Shown here piece by piece: positions 28,927-37,116 of a stretch of 64,000 bases of DNA. The notes below the pieces were generated by a model. The model did not search any database and had not been told where the DNA came from. It worked only from the letters and a program-made list of their open reading frames with translations. How positions within the stretch are numbered: the stretch's first letter is position 1; every line of letters begins with the position of its first letter. Source of the DNA: Palsa-892 sp035556215 (GTDB taxonomy: Bacteria; Pseudomonadota; Alphaproteobacteria; Rhizobiales; Xanthobacteraceae); contig DATMFI010000026.1 in the NCBI GenBank assembly GCA_035556215.1, positions 124,001-188,000 on the forward strand. The letters are read 5' to 3'. The position numbers and the translations under genes were made by a program.

Positions 28927-29313
28927 ATGGGTCTCGTTATTCGTCTCACGCGCGTCGGCGCCAAGAAGCGTCCGCAGTACCGCGTCGTCGTCGCCGACTC
29001 GCGCTATCCGCGCGACGGCCGCTTTCTGGAAAAGCTCGGCACCTACAATCCGATGCTGGCGAAGGACAAGCGCGTCAATCTCGAACTCGAGCGCGTCAAG
29101 CATTGGCTGTCGAAGGGCGCGCAGCCGTCGGATCGCGTCGCGCGTTTCCTCGACGCCGCCGGTCTTCTGAAGCGCAAGGCGCGCAACAATCCCGAGAAGG
29201 CGATCCCGCGCAAGGAGCGCAAGGCGCAGGCGGAAGCCGCTGCTGCCGGAGGCGGCGCCGCGCCTGCCGCCGCTGCTCCGGCTGCTGCGCCTGCCGAAGC
29301 TCCCGCAAGCTAA
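28927..29313 (+). CDS. rpsP: 30S ribosomal protein S16
   Basis: Small-subunit assembly protein. Residues 1-80 are the standard S16 fold, starting GLVIRLTRVGAKKRPQYRVV. Residues ~85-128 are an added Lys/Arg then Ala/Pro-rich tail (AAPAAAAPAAAPAEAPAS), a known feature of rhizobial S16. AAAGGAACTGAACA precedes the ATG. It is directly followed, without a gap, by rimM. Confidence 0.97.
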   Translation: MGLVIRLTRVGAKKRPQYRVVVADSRYPRDGRFLEKLGTYNPMLAKDKRVNLELERVKHWLSKGAQPSDRVARFLDAAGLLKRKARNNPEKAIPRKERKAQAEAAAAGGGAAPAAAAPAAAPAEAPAS

Positions 29314-29838
29314 ATGCCGAGCGAGCGCGTCTGCGTCGGCAAGATTGGCGCCGCGCACGGCGTCCGCGGCGAAGTGCGGGTCTTTGTCTATACCGAGGAC
29401 CCGCTCGCCATCCGCGGCTACGGCGCGCTCGAGGATGAAAGCGGCGCGCAGAAATTCGAAGTGGTTTCCGCGCGCGCGGGCAACGGCCATCTCGTCGTCC
29501 GCTTCAAGGGCGTCGATGATCGCAATCTTGCCGAGACGCTCACGCACACGCGGCTCTTCGTGCCGCGCTCGCGGCTTCCCGAGCAAGAGGACGACGGCAC
29601 GTTCTATCAGGCCGATCTCATCGGGCTGCGTGTCGAGACGAAGACCGGCGAGACGCTGGGCGAAGTGATCGCGGTGCCGAATTACGGCGCGAGCGATCTG
29701 CTCGAAATCCGCCCGGCGAAAAAAGGCGAGAGCCTGCTGATTCCGTTCATCGACGAATTCGTGCCGGAAGTGGATGTGGCGGGCGGCAGGATCGTCGTCG
29801 ATCCGCCGGCGGGCCTTTTCGAAGAAGACGACAAATGA
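29314..29838 (+). CDS. rimM: Ribosome maturation factor RimM
   Basis: Binds S19 and helps mature the 30S head. It has 174 residues: an N-terminal RimM beta-barrel beginning VCVGKIGAAHGVRGEVRV, then a PRC-barrel domain (QADLIGLRVETKTGETLGEV...). The ATG directly follows the rpsP TAA and its stop overlaps trmD (ATGA). It is part of the conserved rpsP-rimM-trmD-rplS order. Confidence 0.96.
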   Translation: MPSERVCVGKIGAAHGVRGEVRVFVYTEDPLAIRGYGALEDESGAQKFEVVSARAGNGHLVVRFKGVDDRNLAETLTHTRLFVPRSRLPEQEDDGTFYQADLIGLRVETKTGETLGEVIAVPNYGASDLLEIRPAKKGESLLIPFIDEFVPEVDVAGGRIVVDPPAGLFEEDDK

Positions 29839-30521
29839 GCTGGCGCGCGACCATTCTCACGCTCTTTCCGGAGATGTTTCCCGGGCCGCTTGGCGTGAGC
29901 CTTGCCGGCAGGGCGCTTGCGGAGGGCGCATGGTCTTGCGAAACGCGCGATATCCGCGACAGCGCTACCGACAAGCACCGCTCGGTTGACGACACCCCGG
30001 CGGGCGGCGGGCCGGGCATGGTGATGCGCGCCGATGTGCTGGCGCGGGCAATCGACGCGGCCGGCTCCGACACGCGGCCGCGTATTCTTCTGTCGGCGCG
30101 CGGCACGCCGCTGAACCAGAAGCGCGTGCGGGAACTCGTCGCGGGCGAGGGCGTCGTCCTTGTGTGCGGCCGTTTCGAAGGGGTGGACGAGCGCATCGTG
30201 GAAGCGCGCAACCTCGAAGAGATTTCGGTCGGCGATTATGTGCTTTCGGGCGGGGAGATCGGCGCCCTGGTGCTTCTCGATGCCTGCGTCCGGCTCTTGC
30301 CGGGCGTCATGGGACACGCCGCCTCGGGCACCGAGGAAAGCCATGAATCCGGGCTTCTCGAGTACCCGCAATATACCAAACCGCAGGATTTCGAGGGTAT
30401 GCCGATCCCCGAGGTGCTGCTTTCCGGCAATCACGCCAAAATCGCCGCCTGGCGGCGCGAAAAAGCGGAAGAAATCACGAAAAAACGCCGTCCGGACCTC
30501 TGGCGGCGATCGCAGGGCTAG
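29835..30521 (+). CDS. trmD: tRNA (guanine37-N1)-methyltransferase TrmD
   Basis: SPOUT enzyme making m1G37, which prevents frameshifting. It has 228 residues. DDTPAGGGPGMVM, CGRFEGVDERI and SVGDYVLSGGEIGAL are the trefoil-knot SAM-binding and dimer motifs. The last helix (KKRRPDLW) is slightly short, as in other rhizobial enzymes. Coupled to rimM by ATGA. A 152 bp gap separates it from rplS, so rplS may also have its own promoter. Confidence 0.96.
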   Translation: MSWRATILTLFPEMFPGPLGVSLAGRALAEGAWSCETRDIRDSATDKHRSVDDTPAGGGPGMVMRADVLARAIDAAGSDTRPRILLSARGTPLNQKRVRELVAGEGVVLVCGRFEGVDERIVEARNLEEISVGDYVLSGGEIGALVLLDACVRLLPGVMGHAASGTEESHESGLLEYPQYTKPQDFEGMPIPEVLLSGNHAKIAAWRREKAEEITKKRRPDLWRRSQG

Positions 30522-30673
30522 CCGTGCTCTGACTGCATGGCTAACGGCAAGTTCGCTTGAAAATACATGACAAGCGGCCAAGTTTAGCCTAAGAAGCGGC
30601 CCTCCCGAATGGAAACGGTTTTGATCGCGGCCCCGAGGGTTCGCGCGCGCGAAGACGAAAACAAGGTGAAACG

Positions 30674-31102
30674 ATGAGCATTATTGAAACTCTTGAGCGC
30701 GAAGAAGTTGCGCGCGTCACGCAAGGCAAGCAGATTCCGGAATTCGCGCCGGGCGATACGCTCATCGTGAATGTGAAGGTCGTCGAAGGCGAACGCACTC
30801 GTATTCAGGCCTATGAAGGCGTGTGCATCGGCCGCTCGGGCGCGGGGCTCAACGAGAGCTTCACGGTTCGCAAGATTTCGTATGGCGAAGGCGTCGAGCG
30901 CGTCTTCCCGCTCTATTCGCCGATCCTCGATTCGATCAAGGTCGCGCGCCACGGCAAGGTGCGCCGCGCCAAGCTGTATTATCTCCGCGGCCTGCGCGGC
31001 AAGAAGGCGCGTATCGCCGAGAAGACCGAGGTCGAAAACGAGCTCGCCGCGGCGCCCGCCGAGAACACAGCCCCCGAGAAGAAGGCCGAGAAATCGGAAT
31101 AA
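30674..31102 (+). CDS. rplS: 50S ribosomal protein L19
   Basis: Large-subunit protein at the subunit interface. It has 142 residues: core to ~115 with FAPGDTLIVNVKVVEGERTR and the conserved FPLYSPILDSIKV, RAKLYYLRGLRGKKARI. An acidic/alanine-rich tail follows (AAAPAENTAPEKKAEKSE). AAGGTG precedes the ATG. leuC begins only 8 bp after the stop, so the two are almost certainly co-transcribed. Confidence 0.97.
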   Translation: MSIIETLEREEVARVTQGKQIPEFAPGDTLIVNVKVVEGERTRIQAYEGVCIGRSGAGLNESFTVRKISYGEGVERVFPLYSPILDSIKVARHGKVRRAKLYYLRGLRGKKARIAEKTEVENELAAAPAENTAPEKKAEKSE

Positions 31103-31110
31103 GGAAACCA

Positions 31111-32520
31111 ATGGCTGCACGTACGCTCTACGACAAAATCTGGGACGACCACGTCGTCGATACGCAGCCGGATGGGACCTGCCTCCTCTACATCGACCGT
31201 CACCTCGTTCACGAGGTGACGAGTCCGCAGGCCTTCGAAGGCCTGCGCATGACCGGCCGCAAGGTGCGCGCGCCGGAAAAGACGCTCGCCGTCGTCGATC
31301 ACAACATCGCGACAAGCGACCGCTCGCAGGGCATCAAGGATCCGGAATCGAAGACGCAGGTTGAGGCGCTCGCGAACAACGCCAAGGAATTCGGCATCGA
31401 GTATTTCAACGAGCTCGATAAGCGCCAAGGCATCGTTCACATCATCGGGCCGGAGCAGGGCTTCACGCTGCCGGGCACGACGATCGTCTGCGGCGACAGC
31501 CATACTTCGACGCATGGTGCGTTCGGCGCGCTCGCGCACGGCATCGGCACATCCGAGGTCGAGCATGTGCTGGCGACGCAAACGCTGTTGCAGAAAAAAG
31601 CCAAGAACATGCGCGTCACCGTCGACGGCGAATTGCCCGACGGCGTCGGCGCGAAGGACATCATCCTCGCCATCATCGGCGAGATCGGCACCGCGGGCGG
31701 CACCGGCGCGGTGATGGAATATGCCGGGGACGCGATCCGCTCGCTCTCGATGGAAGGCCGCATGACGGTCTGCAATATGTCGATCGAGGGCGGCGCGCGC
31801 GCGGGCCTGGTCGCGCCGGACGAAAAAGCCTTCGCGTATCTGAAGGGCCGCCCGAAGTCGCCGAAGGGCGACAAATGGGATGCCGCGATGCGTTACTGGG
31901 AAACGCTCTTTACCGATGACGGCGCGCATTTCGATCGGGAAGTGAAGCTGGATGCGGCGAAGCTGCCGCCGATCGTGTCATGGGGCACGAGCCCCGAGGA
32001 CGTCGTGTCGGTGCAGGGCTGGGTGCCGAATCCGGCCGAGATCGCGGATGAGGCCAAGCGCATCACCAAGCAGCGCGCCCTCGAATATATGGGCCTGACG
32101 CCGGGAACCAAGATCACCGACATCAAGCTCGACAAGGTGTTCATCGGCTCGTGCACCAACGGCCGCATTGAGGACCTCCGCCAGGTCGCGCAGATCGTCA
32201 ACGGTTTCAAGGTCAACGAGAACGTCTCGGCGATGATCGTGCCGGGCTCCGGTCTCGTGAAGGAACAGGCGGAGGCAGAAGGCCTCGATAAAATCTTCAA
32301 GGCCGCGGGCTTCGACTGGCGCGAGCCGGGCTGCTCGATGTGCCTTGCGATGAACCCCGACAAGCTCAAGCCCGAGGAGCGTTGCGCCTCGACCTCGAAT
32401 CGCAACTTCGAAGGCCGTCAGGGTTTCAAGGGCCGCACGCATCTCGTCTCGCCGTCGATGGCGGCGGCTGCGGCGATCGCCGGCCACTTCGTCGATATTC
32501 GCGAGTGGCCGAAGCACTGA
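31111..32520 (+). CDS. leuC: 3-isopropylmalate dehydratase large subunit
   Basis: [4Fe-4S] isomerase subunit of leucine synthesis, working with LeuD. From ATG 31111 it has 469 residues. Cluster cysteines are Cys348 (GSCTNGRIEDLR), Cys408 and Cys411 (GCSMCLAMN). GDSHTSTHGAFGALA and ARAGLVAPDE are substrate-loop motifs. An overlong frame reaching back into rplS is not used, because AAGGAAACCA sits at the right distance from 31111. leuD lies 4.6 kb downstream, beyond an accessory block, rather than adjacent. Confidence 0.97.
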   Translation: MAARTLYDKIWDDHVVDTQPDGTCLLYIDRHLVHEVTSPQAFEGLRMTGRKVRAPEKTLAVVDHNIATSDRSQGIKDPESKTQVEALANNAKEFGIEYFNELDKRQGIVHIIGPEQGFTLPGTTIVCGDSHTSTHGAFGALAHGIGTSEVEHVLATQTLLQKKAKNMRVTVDGELPDGVGAKDIILAIIGEIGTAGGTGAVMEYAGDAIRSLSMEGRMTVCNMSIEGGARAGLVAPDEKAFAYLKGRPKSPKGDKWDAAMRYWETLFTDDGAHFDREVKLDAAKLPPIVSWGTSPEDVVSVQGWVPNPAEIADEAKRITKQRALEYMGLTPGTKITDIKLDKVFIGSCTNGRIEDLRQVAQIVNGFKVNENVSAMIVPGSGLVKEQAEAEGLDKIFKAAGFDWREPGCSMCLAMNPDKLKPEERCASTSNRNFEGRQGFKGRTHLVSPSMAAAAAIAGHFVDIREWPKH

Positions 32521-32533
32521 AGATTTCGGCAAC

Positions 32534-32567
32534 AAAAAAAGGCGCATCCCGCGGGATGCGTCTTTTT
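32534..32567. terminator. Bidirectional terminator after leuC
   Basis: The palindrome CGCATCCCGCGGGATGCG (32543-32560) is flanked by A7 on the left and TCTTTTT on the right. It can end leuC on the plus strand and the small secreted protein gene on the minus strand. Confidence 0.88.
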
Positions 32568-32583
32568 CATTTCAGCGGTCGGA

Positions 32584-32817
32584 TTAACGCCAGCGGCAGA
32601 TACGGTGCCCGCGGTGCCACCAGCAGTGTTTGACACGGCGGTGGTTGCAGACGCGATGGCCGCGCGAATTGCGCCAGCAGCGCACGTCGATCACGTTCGA
32701 CTTGACCGCCGGAGCGCCGGAATAGGCGCCGGCCGCGGCGAAGCCCGGCGATGCGAAGGAAAGCGTGCCGAGCGACAGAGCGCCTGCAGCGGCGGCTGCG
32801 AGAATCAGTTTCTTCAT
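32584..32817 (-). CDS. Small secreted Cys/His/Arg/Trp-rich protein
   Basis: A 77-residue precursor. It has a clear signal peptide (MKKLILAAAAAGALSLGTLS to about SPGFAAA). The ~45-residue mature part holds an internal repeat: C47-W-x3-RGHRVC57 and C65-WW-x-RGHRIC74. Four cysteines could form two disulfides. The mature part is strongly basic, with no acidic residues after Asp44. I do not recognise a named family, although short exported proteins of this type occur in Rhizobiales. It shares a bidirectional terminator with leuC. Metal or nucleic acid binding, or an antimicrobial role, are guesses from composition only. Confidence 0.7.
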   Translation of the reverse strand: MKKLILAAAAAGALSLGTLSFASPGFAAAGAYSGAPAVKSNVIDVRCWRNSRGHRVCNHRRVKHCWWHRGHRICRWR

Positions 32818-33029
32818 TTTTGATAACTCCCTTGCTTGCAGTGGCGAGCCCCTCGATGGGGGAAGAAGCGGAGGCTCGACATCAAGTCTTGCGCCGGCGC
32901 ACTGAATGAGAATTGAACCGGCGGCTCATCTTCCGTTCAGCAACGCGGCACGTTTGCGGCACGACAACGCAAAAGCGCCGCAAAGGTTGCAAATTAAATT
33001 TCAGCAAGGTTGCGAGCTGGATCAGCGCA

Positions 33030-34838
33030 TCAAGCTTTGGCGCTCGTCTGCACGATCTCGCCGACGTCGGTGTAGAAGCGCAGCATCTTCAGCATCACCG
33101 GATGCAGCGCGCTCTTCGAGACGAGCATGTCGTGGATCGCGAGATAATGGATGCCGGTGGTGAGGAAGCAATCCATCGCATCCTTCGGCGTCTCGACGAT
33201 CGGCTCGCCCTTGACGTTGAACGAGGTGTTGATGAGGACGGGCACTCCGGTGAGTTTTTCGAATTCCTTGAGCAGCCGGTAGAGCCGCGGGCTGCTCGCT
33301 TCCGTCACGGTCTGCACGCGCGCGGTGCCGTCGACATGGACGATCGCGGGGATTTTGTCGCGCCAGGCCGGGTAAACGTTCTTCGCCATCAGCATGTAGG
33401 GCGAATCGCCCTTGCCCTCGAAGATCTCGTCGGCGCGCTCGGCGAGCACGATCGGCGCGAAGGGCCGGAACGGCTGGCGGTGTTTGACGCGGCTGTTGAG
33501 GATATCTTTCATCTCCGGCTTGCGCGGATCGGCGATGATGCTGCGATGACCAAGGGCGCGCGGGCCGAATTCAGAGCCGCCCTGAAACCAGCCGATGACA
33601 TTGCCTTCGGCAATAACCTTCGCGGTGTCGCGGCAGATGTCGTCGCTTTTGACCTGCTTTGTCGCCATGCGCACCAGTGCGGGGCTCATCGCGCGCTCCA
33701 CCTCGGCGTCGCTGTAGGTGCGGCCGAAATAGGCGTGGGTGATCTTGTATTCGCGCGGCTTCTTCTGCACGGCGATGCGGCCGTAGAGCGCGCAGCCGAT
33801 GGCGATGCCGTCGTCGCCGGCGGCGGGTTGAATCCAGACGTTATCGAAGCCGGCTTCGCGCGCGACCTTGCCGTTCGCGACGCAGTTCAGCGCAACGCCG
33901 CCCGCCATCACGAGGTTCTTCGCGCCGGTCTTCTCGCGCAGCCAGCGGGCGCGTTCGATCATCACTTTCTCGGTGTCGTCCTGCACGCGCCAGGCGACGT
34001 CTTCCCAGTGCTTCATCGACGGGCTTGCTTCCCACTTGCCGCCGCTGTCCATCAGCCAGGGCTGGTTCATGTCGGTGGTCCATTCCGGCACTTTCAGTTC
34101 GCCGTTCTCGAGCCACATGAACGGCTTGACCGCGTTCGGCCGGCCGTAAGGCGCAAGGCCCATCAGTTCGCCGCACTTGTTCCAGTCGCCGAACACATAC
34201 GTGGACGCGCGGCTGTAGAGCGCGCCGAGGCCCGGCATGTTGTAAAATTCGTCGGAGAGAAAGCCGCGGCTCGGCGCGAGCCAGACCTTCTTCAGCGTCT
34301 TCAGCTCCGATCCCCGGAAGGTGTAATAGCTCTCGGATTCTCGCGCCAAGGGGCTCACATCCTTCGAGTCCTCGTCGTTATCCATCGCGTCGGCGTGATA
34401 GCTGCCGACGCCGTCGACGATCATCACCGCGCCCTCATCGAAGGGCGAGGCGGCAAAGGCGCTGTAGGCGTGGGCCAGATGATGCGAGATCGTCATCACC
34501 TTGCCGGACTTGTTGAGGAACAGCGGGTCCTTTTCGGCGAGCGGCCGGTCGTCCTCGCTGATGAAATTCGGCACGTCGAAGGACACCAGCCGGCGCTCCA
34601 TTTCCTCGACCGGCAGGATGTAGCAGTTGCGGACGACGAGGCTGACGTCGTCGAGCGTGATGCCTTCGGCATTCAGCACGTAATCGACGGCTTCCTTATA
34701 GAAGCCGCTCGCGTGTTTCTCGCGGGTGATGCGTTCCTTCATGATCGCGAAGGCGATTGCCCCGTCGCGCAGAAGGCACACGCTCACGTCGTGGTCGTAG
34801 GTGTTCATTCCGAGGATGTAGTCGTGCTGTTTCGCCAT
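33030..34838 (-). CDS. NodU/CmcH-family carbamoyltransferase
   Basis: A 602-residue O-carbamoyltransferase using carbamoyl phosphate and ATP to carbamoylate a hydroxyl, often on a sugar. The N-terminal Kae1/TsaD-like domain has the metal motif HHLAHA (119-124), GVGSYHAD, GGVALNCVANG (313-323) and GDDGIAIG (341-348). The C-terminal transferase domain has EFGPRALGHRS (423-433) and INTSFNVKGEPIVETP. I start at 34838 (MAKQHDYILGMNTYDHD), where AGAGA precedes; a frame to 34889 lacks support. No nod, antibiotic or glycosyltransferase genes are nearby, so the substrate is unknown. Small secreted basic proteins lie on both sides. Confidence 0.92.
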   Translation of the reverse strand: MAKQHDYILGMNTYDHDVSVCLLRDGAIAFAIMKERITREKHASGFYKEAVDYVLNAEGITLDDVSLVVRNCYILPVEEMERRLVSFDVPNFISEDDRPLAEKDPLFLNKSGKVMTISHHLAHAYSAFAASPFDEGAVMIVDGVGSYHADAMDNDEDSKDVSPLARESESYYTFRGSELKTLKKVWLAPSRGFLSDEFYNMPGLGALYSRASTYVFGDWNKCGELMGLAPYGRPNAVKPFMWLENGELKVPEWTTDMNQPWLMDSGGKWEASPSMKHWEDVAWRVQDDTEKVMIERARWLREKTGAKNLVMAGGVALNCVANGKVAREAGFDNVWIQPAAGDDGIAIGCALYGRIAVQKKPREYKITHAYFGRTYSDAEVERAMSPALVRMATKQVKSDDICRDTAKVIAEGNVIGWFQGGSEFGPRALGHRSIIADPRKPEMKDILNSRVKHRQPFRPFAPIVLAERADEIFEGKGDSPYMLMAKNVYPAWRDKIPAIVHVDGTARVQTVTEASSPRLYRLLKEFEKLTGVPVLINTSFNVKGEPIVETPKDAMDCFLTTGIHYLAIHDMLVSKSALHPVMLKMLRFYTDVGEIVQTSAKA

Positions 34839-35175
34839 GGTCTCTTCGTAATGCCGGAAACTAATTCTTAGCGATGTGCGGAGGATCACAGTTTCCGCTG
34901 GTCATGCGGCGTAGAATGAGGATGAAAGGCCGGATGGTTCCGGCTTTTTGGCATAGCTGAACATTCGTTCATCTACGCCGCGGAAGCAGGGGAGTTGTTG
35001 CACTTTAGGATAGCATCCCATAGGCTTCAACGCAGGGAGTAAACGCCATTACGCCGGTTCAAGGCGGCGTCTTATTTTCCGACATCGTCATCGCAAGATG
35101 AACTTTCTGACGCGCTTGCGCGTTTTCGATGTTTCCCTGCTGTAGCTACAGAGAGACGAGAAAGGATCGATGCAA
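34839..35175. other. Gene-free region with several hairpins
   Basis: About 335 bp between the divergent carbamoyltransferase and RG-repeat genes. It holds a plus-strand terminator-like hairpin (GCCGG...CCGGC then T5, 34926-34950) and a second, ACGCCG (35052-35057) with CGGCGT (35066-35071) then CTTATTTT. It also holds ACGCGC-TT-GCGCGT near 35110-35123 and the palindrome CTGTAGCTACAG (35140-35151) just before the RG gene. No coding frame is credible. It could encode a small RNA of ~130 nt ending at the second hairpin; not recognised. Confidence 0.3.
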
Positions 35176-35466
35176 ATGACACCAAAAACGAAACGTTCGC
35201 TTCTGGCGCGGGTCGTGGCGGGCTTCTTCGTCGTCGCCATGTACTGCGTCAATACCGTTGCGATCACCGGTTTCGCGCTGACGTCGACTTCGACGAAGGC
35301 CGAGGCGCGTGGTCGCGGACGTGGCCGTGGCCGTGGCCGCGGTCGTGGCCGTGGCCGTGGACGCGGTCGTGGTGCCTGGCGCGGCCGTGGCCGTGGCCGC
35401 GGTGTGTGGTGGCCTGGCGCCTGCCACATCCCGGGTACCAGCCTTTGGTATTCGTCCTGCTGGTAA
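35176..35466 (+). CDS. Small exported Arg-Gly repeat protein with two C-terminal cysteines
   Basis: A 96-residue protein. Basic residues at 4-12 are followed by a hydrophobic segment (VVAGFFVVAMYCVNTVAITGF) that is a signal peptide or anchor. An uninterrupted run of eleven RG dipeptides follows (45-66), then AW and four more RG (69-76). The tail is VWWPGACHIPG...SLWYSSCW with Cys83 and Cys95. The RG tract comes from a GGYCGY hexanucleotide repeat. I prefer ATG 35176 because AAAGGA is nine bases upstream; ATG 35170 is possible. A strong terminator follows. Function unknown; RG tracts often bind RNA or anionic polymers, but here the protein is probably exported. Confidence 0.7.
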   Translation: MTPKTKRSLLARVVAGFFVVAMYCVNTVAITGFALTSTSTKAEARGRGRGRGRGRGRGRGRGRGRGAWRGRGRGRGVWWPGACHIPGTSLWYSSCW

Positions 35467-35487
35467 GCAGGAGATATCTGCTCAAGG

Positions 35488-35519
35488 AAACGGGCCGGGT
35501 CATACCGGCCCGTTTTTAT
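35488..35519 (+). terminator. Rho-independent terminator of the RG-repeat gene
   Basis: AAACGGGCCGG (35488-35498) pairs with CCGGCCCGTTT (35505-35515) around GTCATA, then TTATTT. It lies 20 bp after the stop. Confidence 0.9.
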
Positions 35520-36556
35520 TTGTGCCTGCTGTTTTGTTCGCGGCGCGCATTGTTGCCGCGCGCCGTTTTGCCGGCGTCGAAGCACTCGTAATAATTGGCG
35601 CGTGTCTCGCGCTCGGTAGCGCAACGCTCGACCGGATCGAGATCGGACAGTTCGACATACGCGAGATATGGCTTGATGGCGTAACGGATGTTGCGGTCGA
35701 GCGCGCGGCCGAAGCGGTCGATCCTGTCCTTGAGACGGGGCGTGGCCGCGACAATCGCCGAACGTAGTGCTTCGCCTTCGATGAAGTTGTCCGGCAGCTG
35801 ATCGAACGGCCCGTCGTAATATGTGTTGAGCAGAAGGTTGTCCTCGAAGACGCCGATGAGAATCTGCCGCGGCAATTTCAGGTCGCGGAAATAAGCAAAG
35901 CCGGTGCGGCGGCCGATCGCGATGCGGCTTCCTTCGCGGGCGGGAAAGGTTTCTTCCGGCAGCGGCACGGCGTCATCGACGACGTACAGAAAGGTTTTGA
36001 GCCGGCCGTTGAAGACGAGCAGAAAGCGCACGCCCGACTCGTCGAACACCGGGCCGATGAAGCGCTCGTCAGGGGCGAGTTGATTTGCCTGCGGCTTTAC
36101 ATTCGAAAGATCGTTGAGCGCGAATTCGACGCTTTTGCTGCCGAAAGTCACGCGGTAGCGCAGGCGGTCCTGCTTTTGCAGCAGGACGCCTTGCGCATCG
36201 CCAAGCACGATCTCGGTGGCCCTGGCTTCCGGATGCCACGGTGTTTGTGTTTTGTAATAGGCGAAGTGTAGCACCGCCGGCTTGTCGCCGACTTCGATGC
36301 GAATATTGCCCGCATAGGGCGTGCCGCGGTGAAGAAAGCGGAAGTAATAGTAATTCTCGGTCGGATAGACGGTGACGCGCTCGGGAAGCGCATTGAGCAC
36401 GAAAGCAAAGACCTTCAGCGGATCGCCGACATCCAGCGCGTCCATGCGCGTCACGTCCTGCATGTCCGCTTCGAGCGTTTGCAGTTTCGGCGCATTATCT
36501 TGCGCGTGCGCGGCGAGCGGCACGGCAGCGATCAGCCACAGCAGGAGACGCCACAT
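35516..36556 (-). CDS. Secreted hypothetical protein
   Basis: A 346-residue exported protein with a signal peptide (MWRLLLWLIAAVPLAAHAQ). It is otherwise soluble and beta-rich: NYYYFRFLHRGTPYAGNIRIE, FLLVFNGRLKTFLYVVDD, RTGFAYFRDLKLPR and TYYDGPFDQLPDNFIEG. The C-terminus is helical with two cysteines (ERCATERETRANYYECFDAG) and a basic, asparagine-rich end. I recognise no family or catalytic motif. Its stop lies inside the terminator of the convergent RG-repeat gene. Co-location with the carbamoyltransferase block may be incidental. Confidence 0.7.
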   Translation of the reverse strand: MWRLLLWLIAAVPLAAHAQDNAPKLQTLEADMQDVTRMDALDVGDPLKVFAFVLNALPERVTVYPTENYYYFRFLHRGTPYAGNIRIEVGDKPAVLHFAYYKTQTPWHPEARATEIVLGDAQGVLLQKQDRLRYRVTFGSKSVEFALNDLSNVKPQANQLAPDERFIGPVFDESGVRFLLVFNGRLKTFLYVVDDAVPLPEETFPAREGSRIAIGRRTGFAYFRDLKLPRQILIGVFEDNLLLNTYYDGPFDQLPDNFIEGEALRSAIVAATPRLKDRIDRFGRALDRNIRYAIKPYLAYVELSDLDPVERCATERETRANYYECFDAGKTARGNNARREQNSRHK

Positions 36557-36653
36557 CGTTGTTGGTCCTTTTGCCGTGGCATGATGGCGAAGCAGCGAAC
36601 GGAAGCAAGTGGCGCTACTTTCGGGCCGAAGCGAAGGCGGTTACGCTCGGGCT

Positions 36654-37067
36654 ATGAACAGGATCGATTGGCAGAAGCTCGAAGCGCCGTCGCTCGAGGA
36701 ATTCGAGCGGCTCGCGGAGGAAGCCTATGCGGGGCTGCCGGAGAAATTCCGGGCGATGTGCGGCGGCGTCGTGATCCGCATCGAGGATTTCCCGTCGCAG
36801 GACGTGCTGCGGGAAATGAAGGCCGGCGAGTTCGACCTTCTCGGCCTTTTCACCGGCGTCGGGCTCGCACAGGGCGGCGACGGGCCGATGACCGGGCAAC
36901 TCCCCAATAGCGTGCATCTCTACCGGCGGGCGATCCTCGATTACTGGGCCGAGCACCGGGAGACGCTTGGCGATATCGTAACGCACGTGCTGGTGCACGA
37001 AATCGGCCATCATTTCGGGCTCTCCGACGAGGATATGGAACGGATCGAGGCCTCGGCGGCGCCTTGA
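36654..37067 (+). CDS. Zincin-like metallopeptidase family protein
   Basis: A 137-residue minimal zincin of the MTH-/DUF1025-type family. The zinc motif HEIGHHFGLSD starts at residue 115, a classic HExxH with a downstream Asp as third ligand. The rest is a compact alpha/beta fold (VVIRIEDFPSQDVL, LFTGVG, SVHLYRRAILDYW). It is cytosolic with no signal peptide. The physiological substrate is unknown. ATG 36654 is chosen by homology because the longer frame to 36609 looks non-coding. leuD follows after 114 bp. Confidence 0.88.
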   Translation: MNRIDWQKLEAPSLEEFERLAEEAYAGLPEKFRAMCGGVVIRIEDFPSQDVLREMKAGEFDLLGLFTGVGLAQGGDGPMTGQLPNSVHLYRRAILDYWAEHRETLGDIVTHVLVHEIGHHFGLSDEDMERIEASAAP

Positions 37068-37075
37068 ATCGGGGC

Positions 37076-37116
37076 CTTTTGCAGGGCGCTTTTTGCAGGC
37101 GATTTTTGCATGGCTC
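37076..37116. repeat. 13-14 bp degenerate tandem repeat upstream of leuD
   Basis: Three copies of a CTTTTTGCAGGCG-like unit at about 37076, 37089 and 37103 between the metallopeptidase stop and leuD. They are imperfect but clearly periodic. Confidence 0.55.

Noticed and set aside
33030..34838. NodU-like gene as evidence of a nodulation cluster
   Set aside because: No nodABC, nod box or glycosyltransferases in the window; the family also includes non-symbiotic carbamoyltransferases.
32913..34871. A 652-codon open frame opposite the carbamoyltransferase
   Set aside because: The real gene on the minus strand has all family motifs; the plus-strand product has none.
35293..35412. GGYCGY repeat as a CRISPR-like or mobile repeat
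   Set aside because: It is a coding hexanucleotide microsatellite within one small gene, without spacers.
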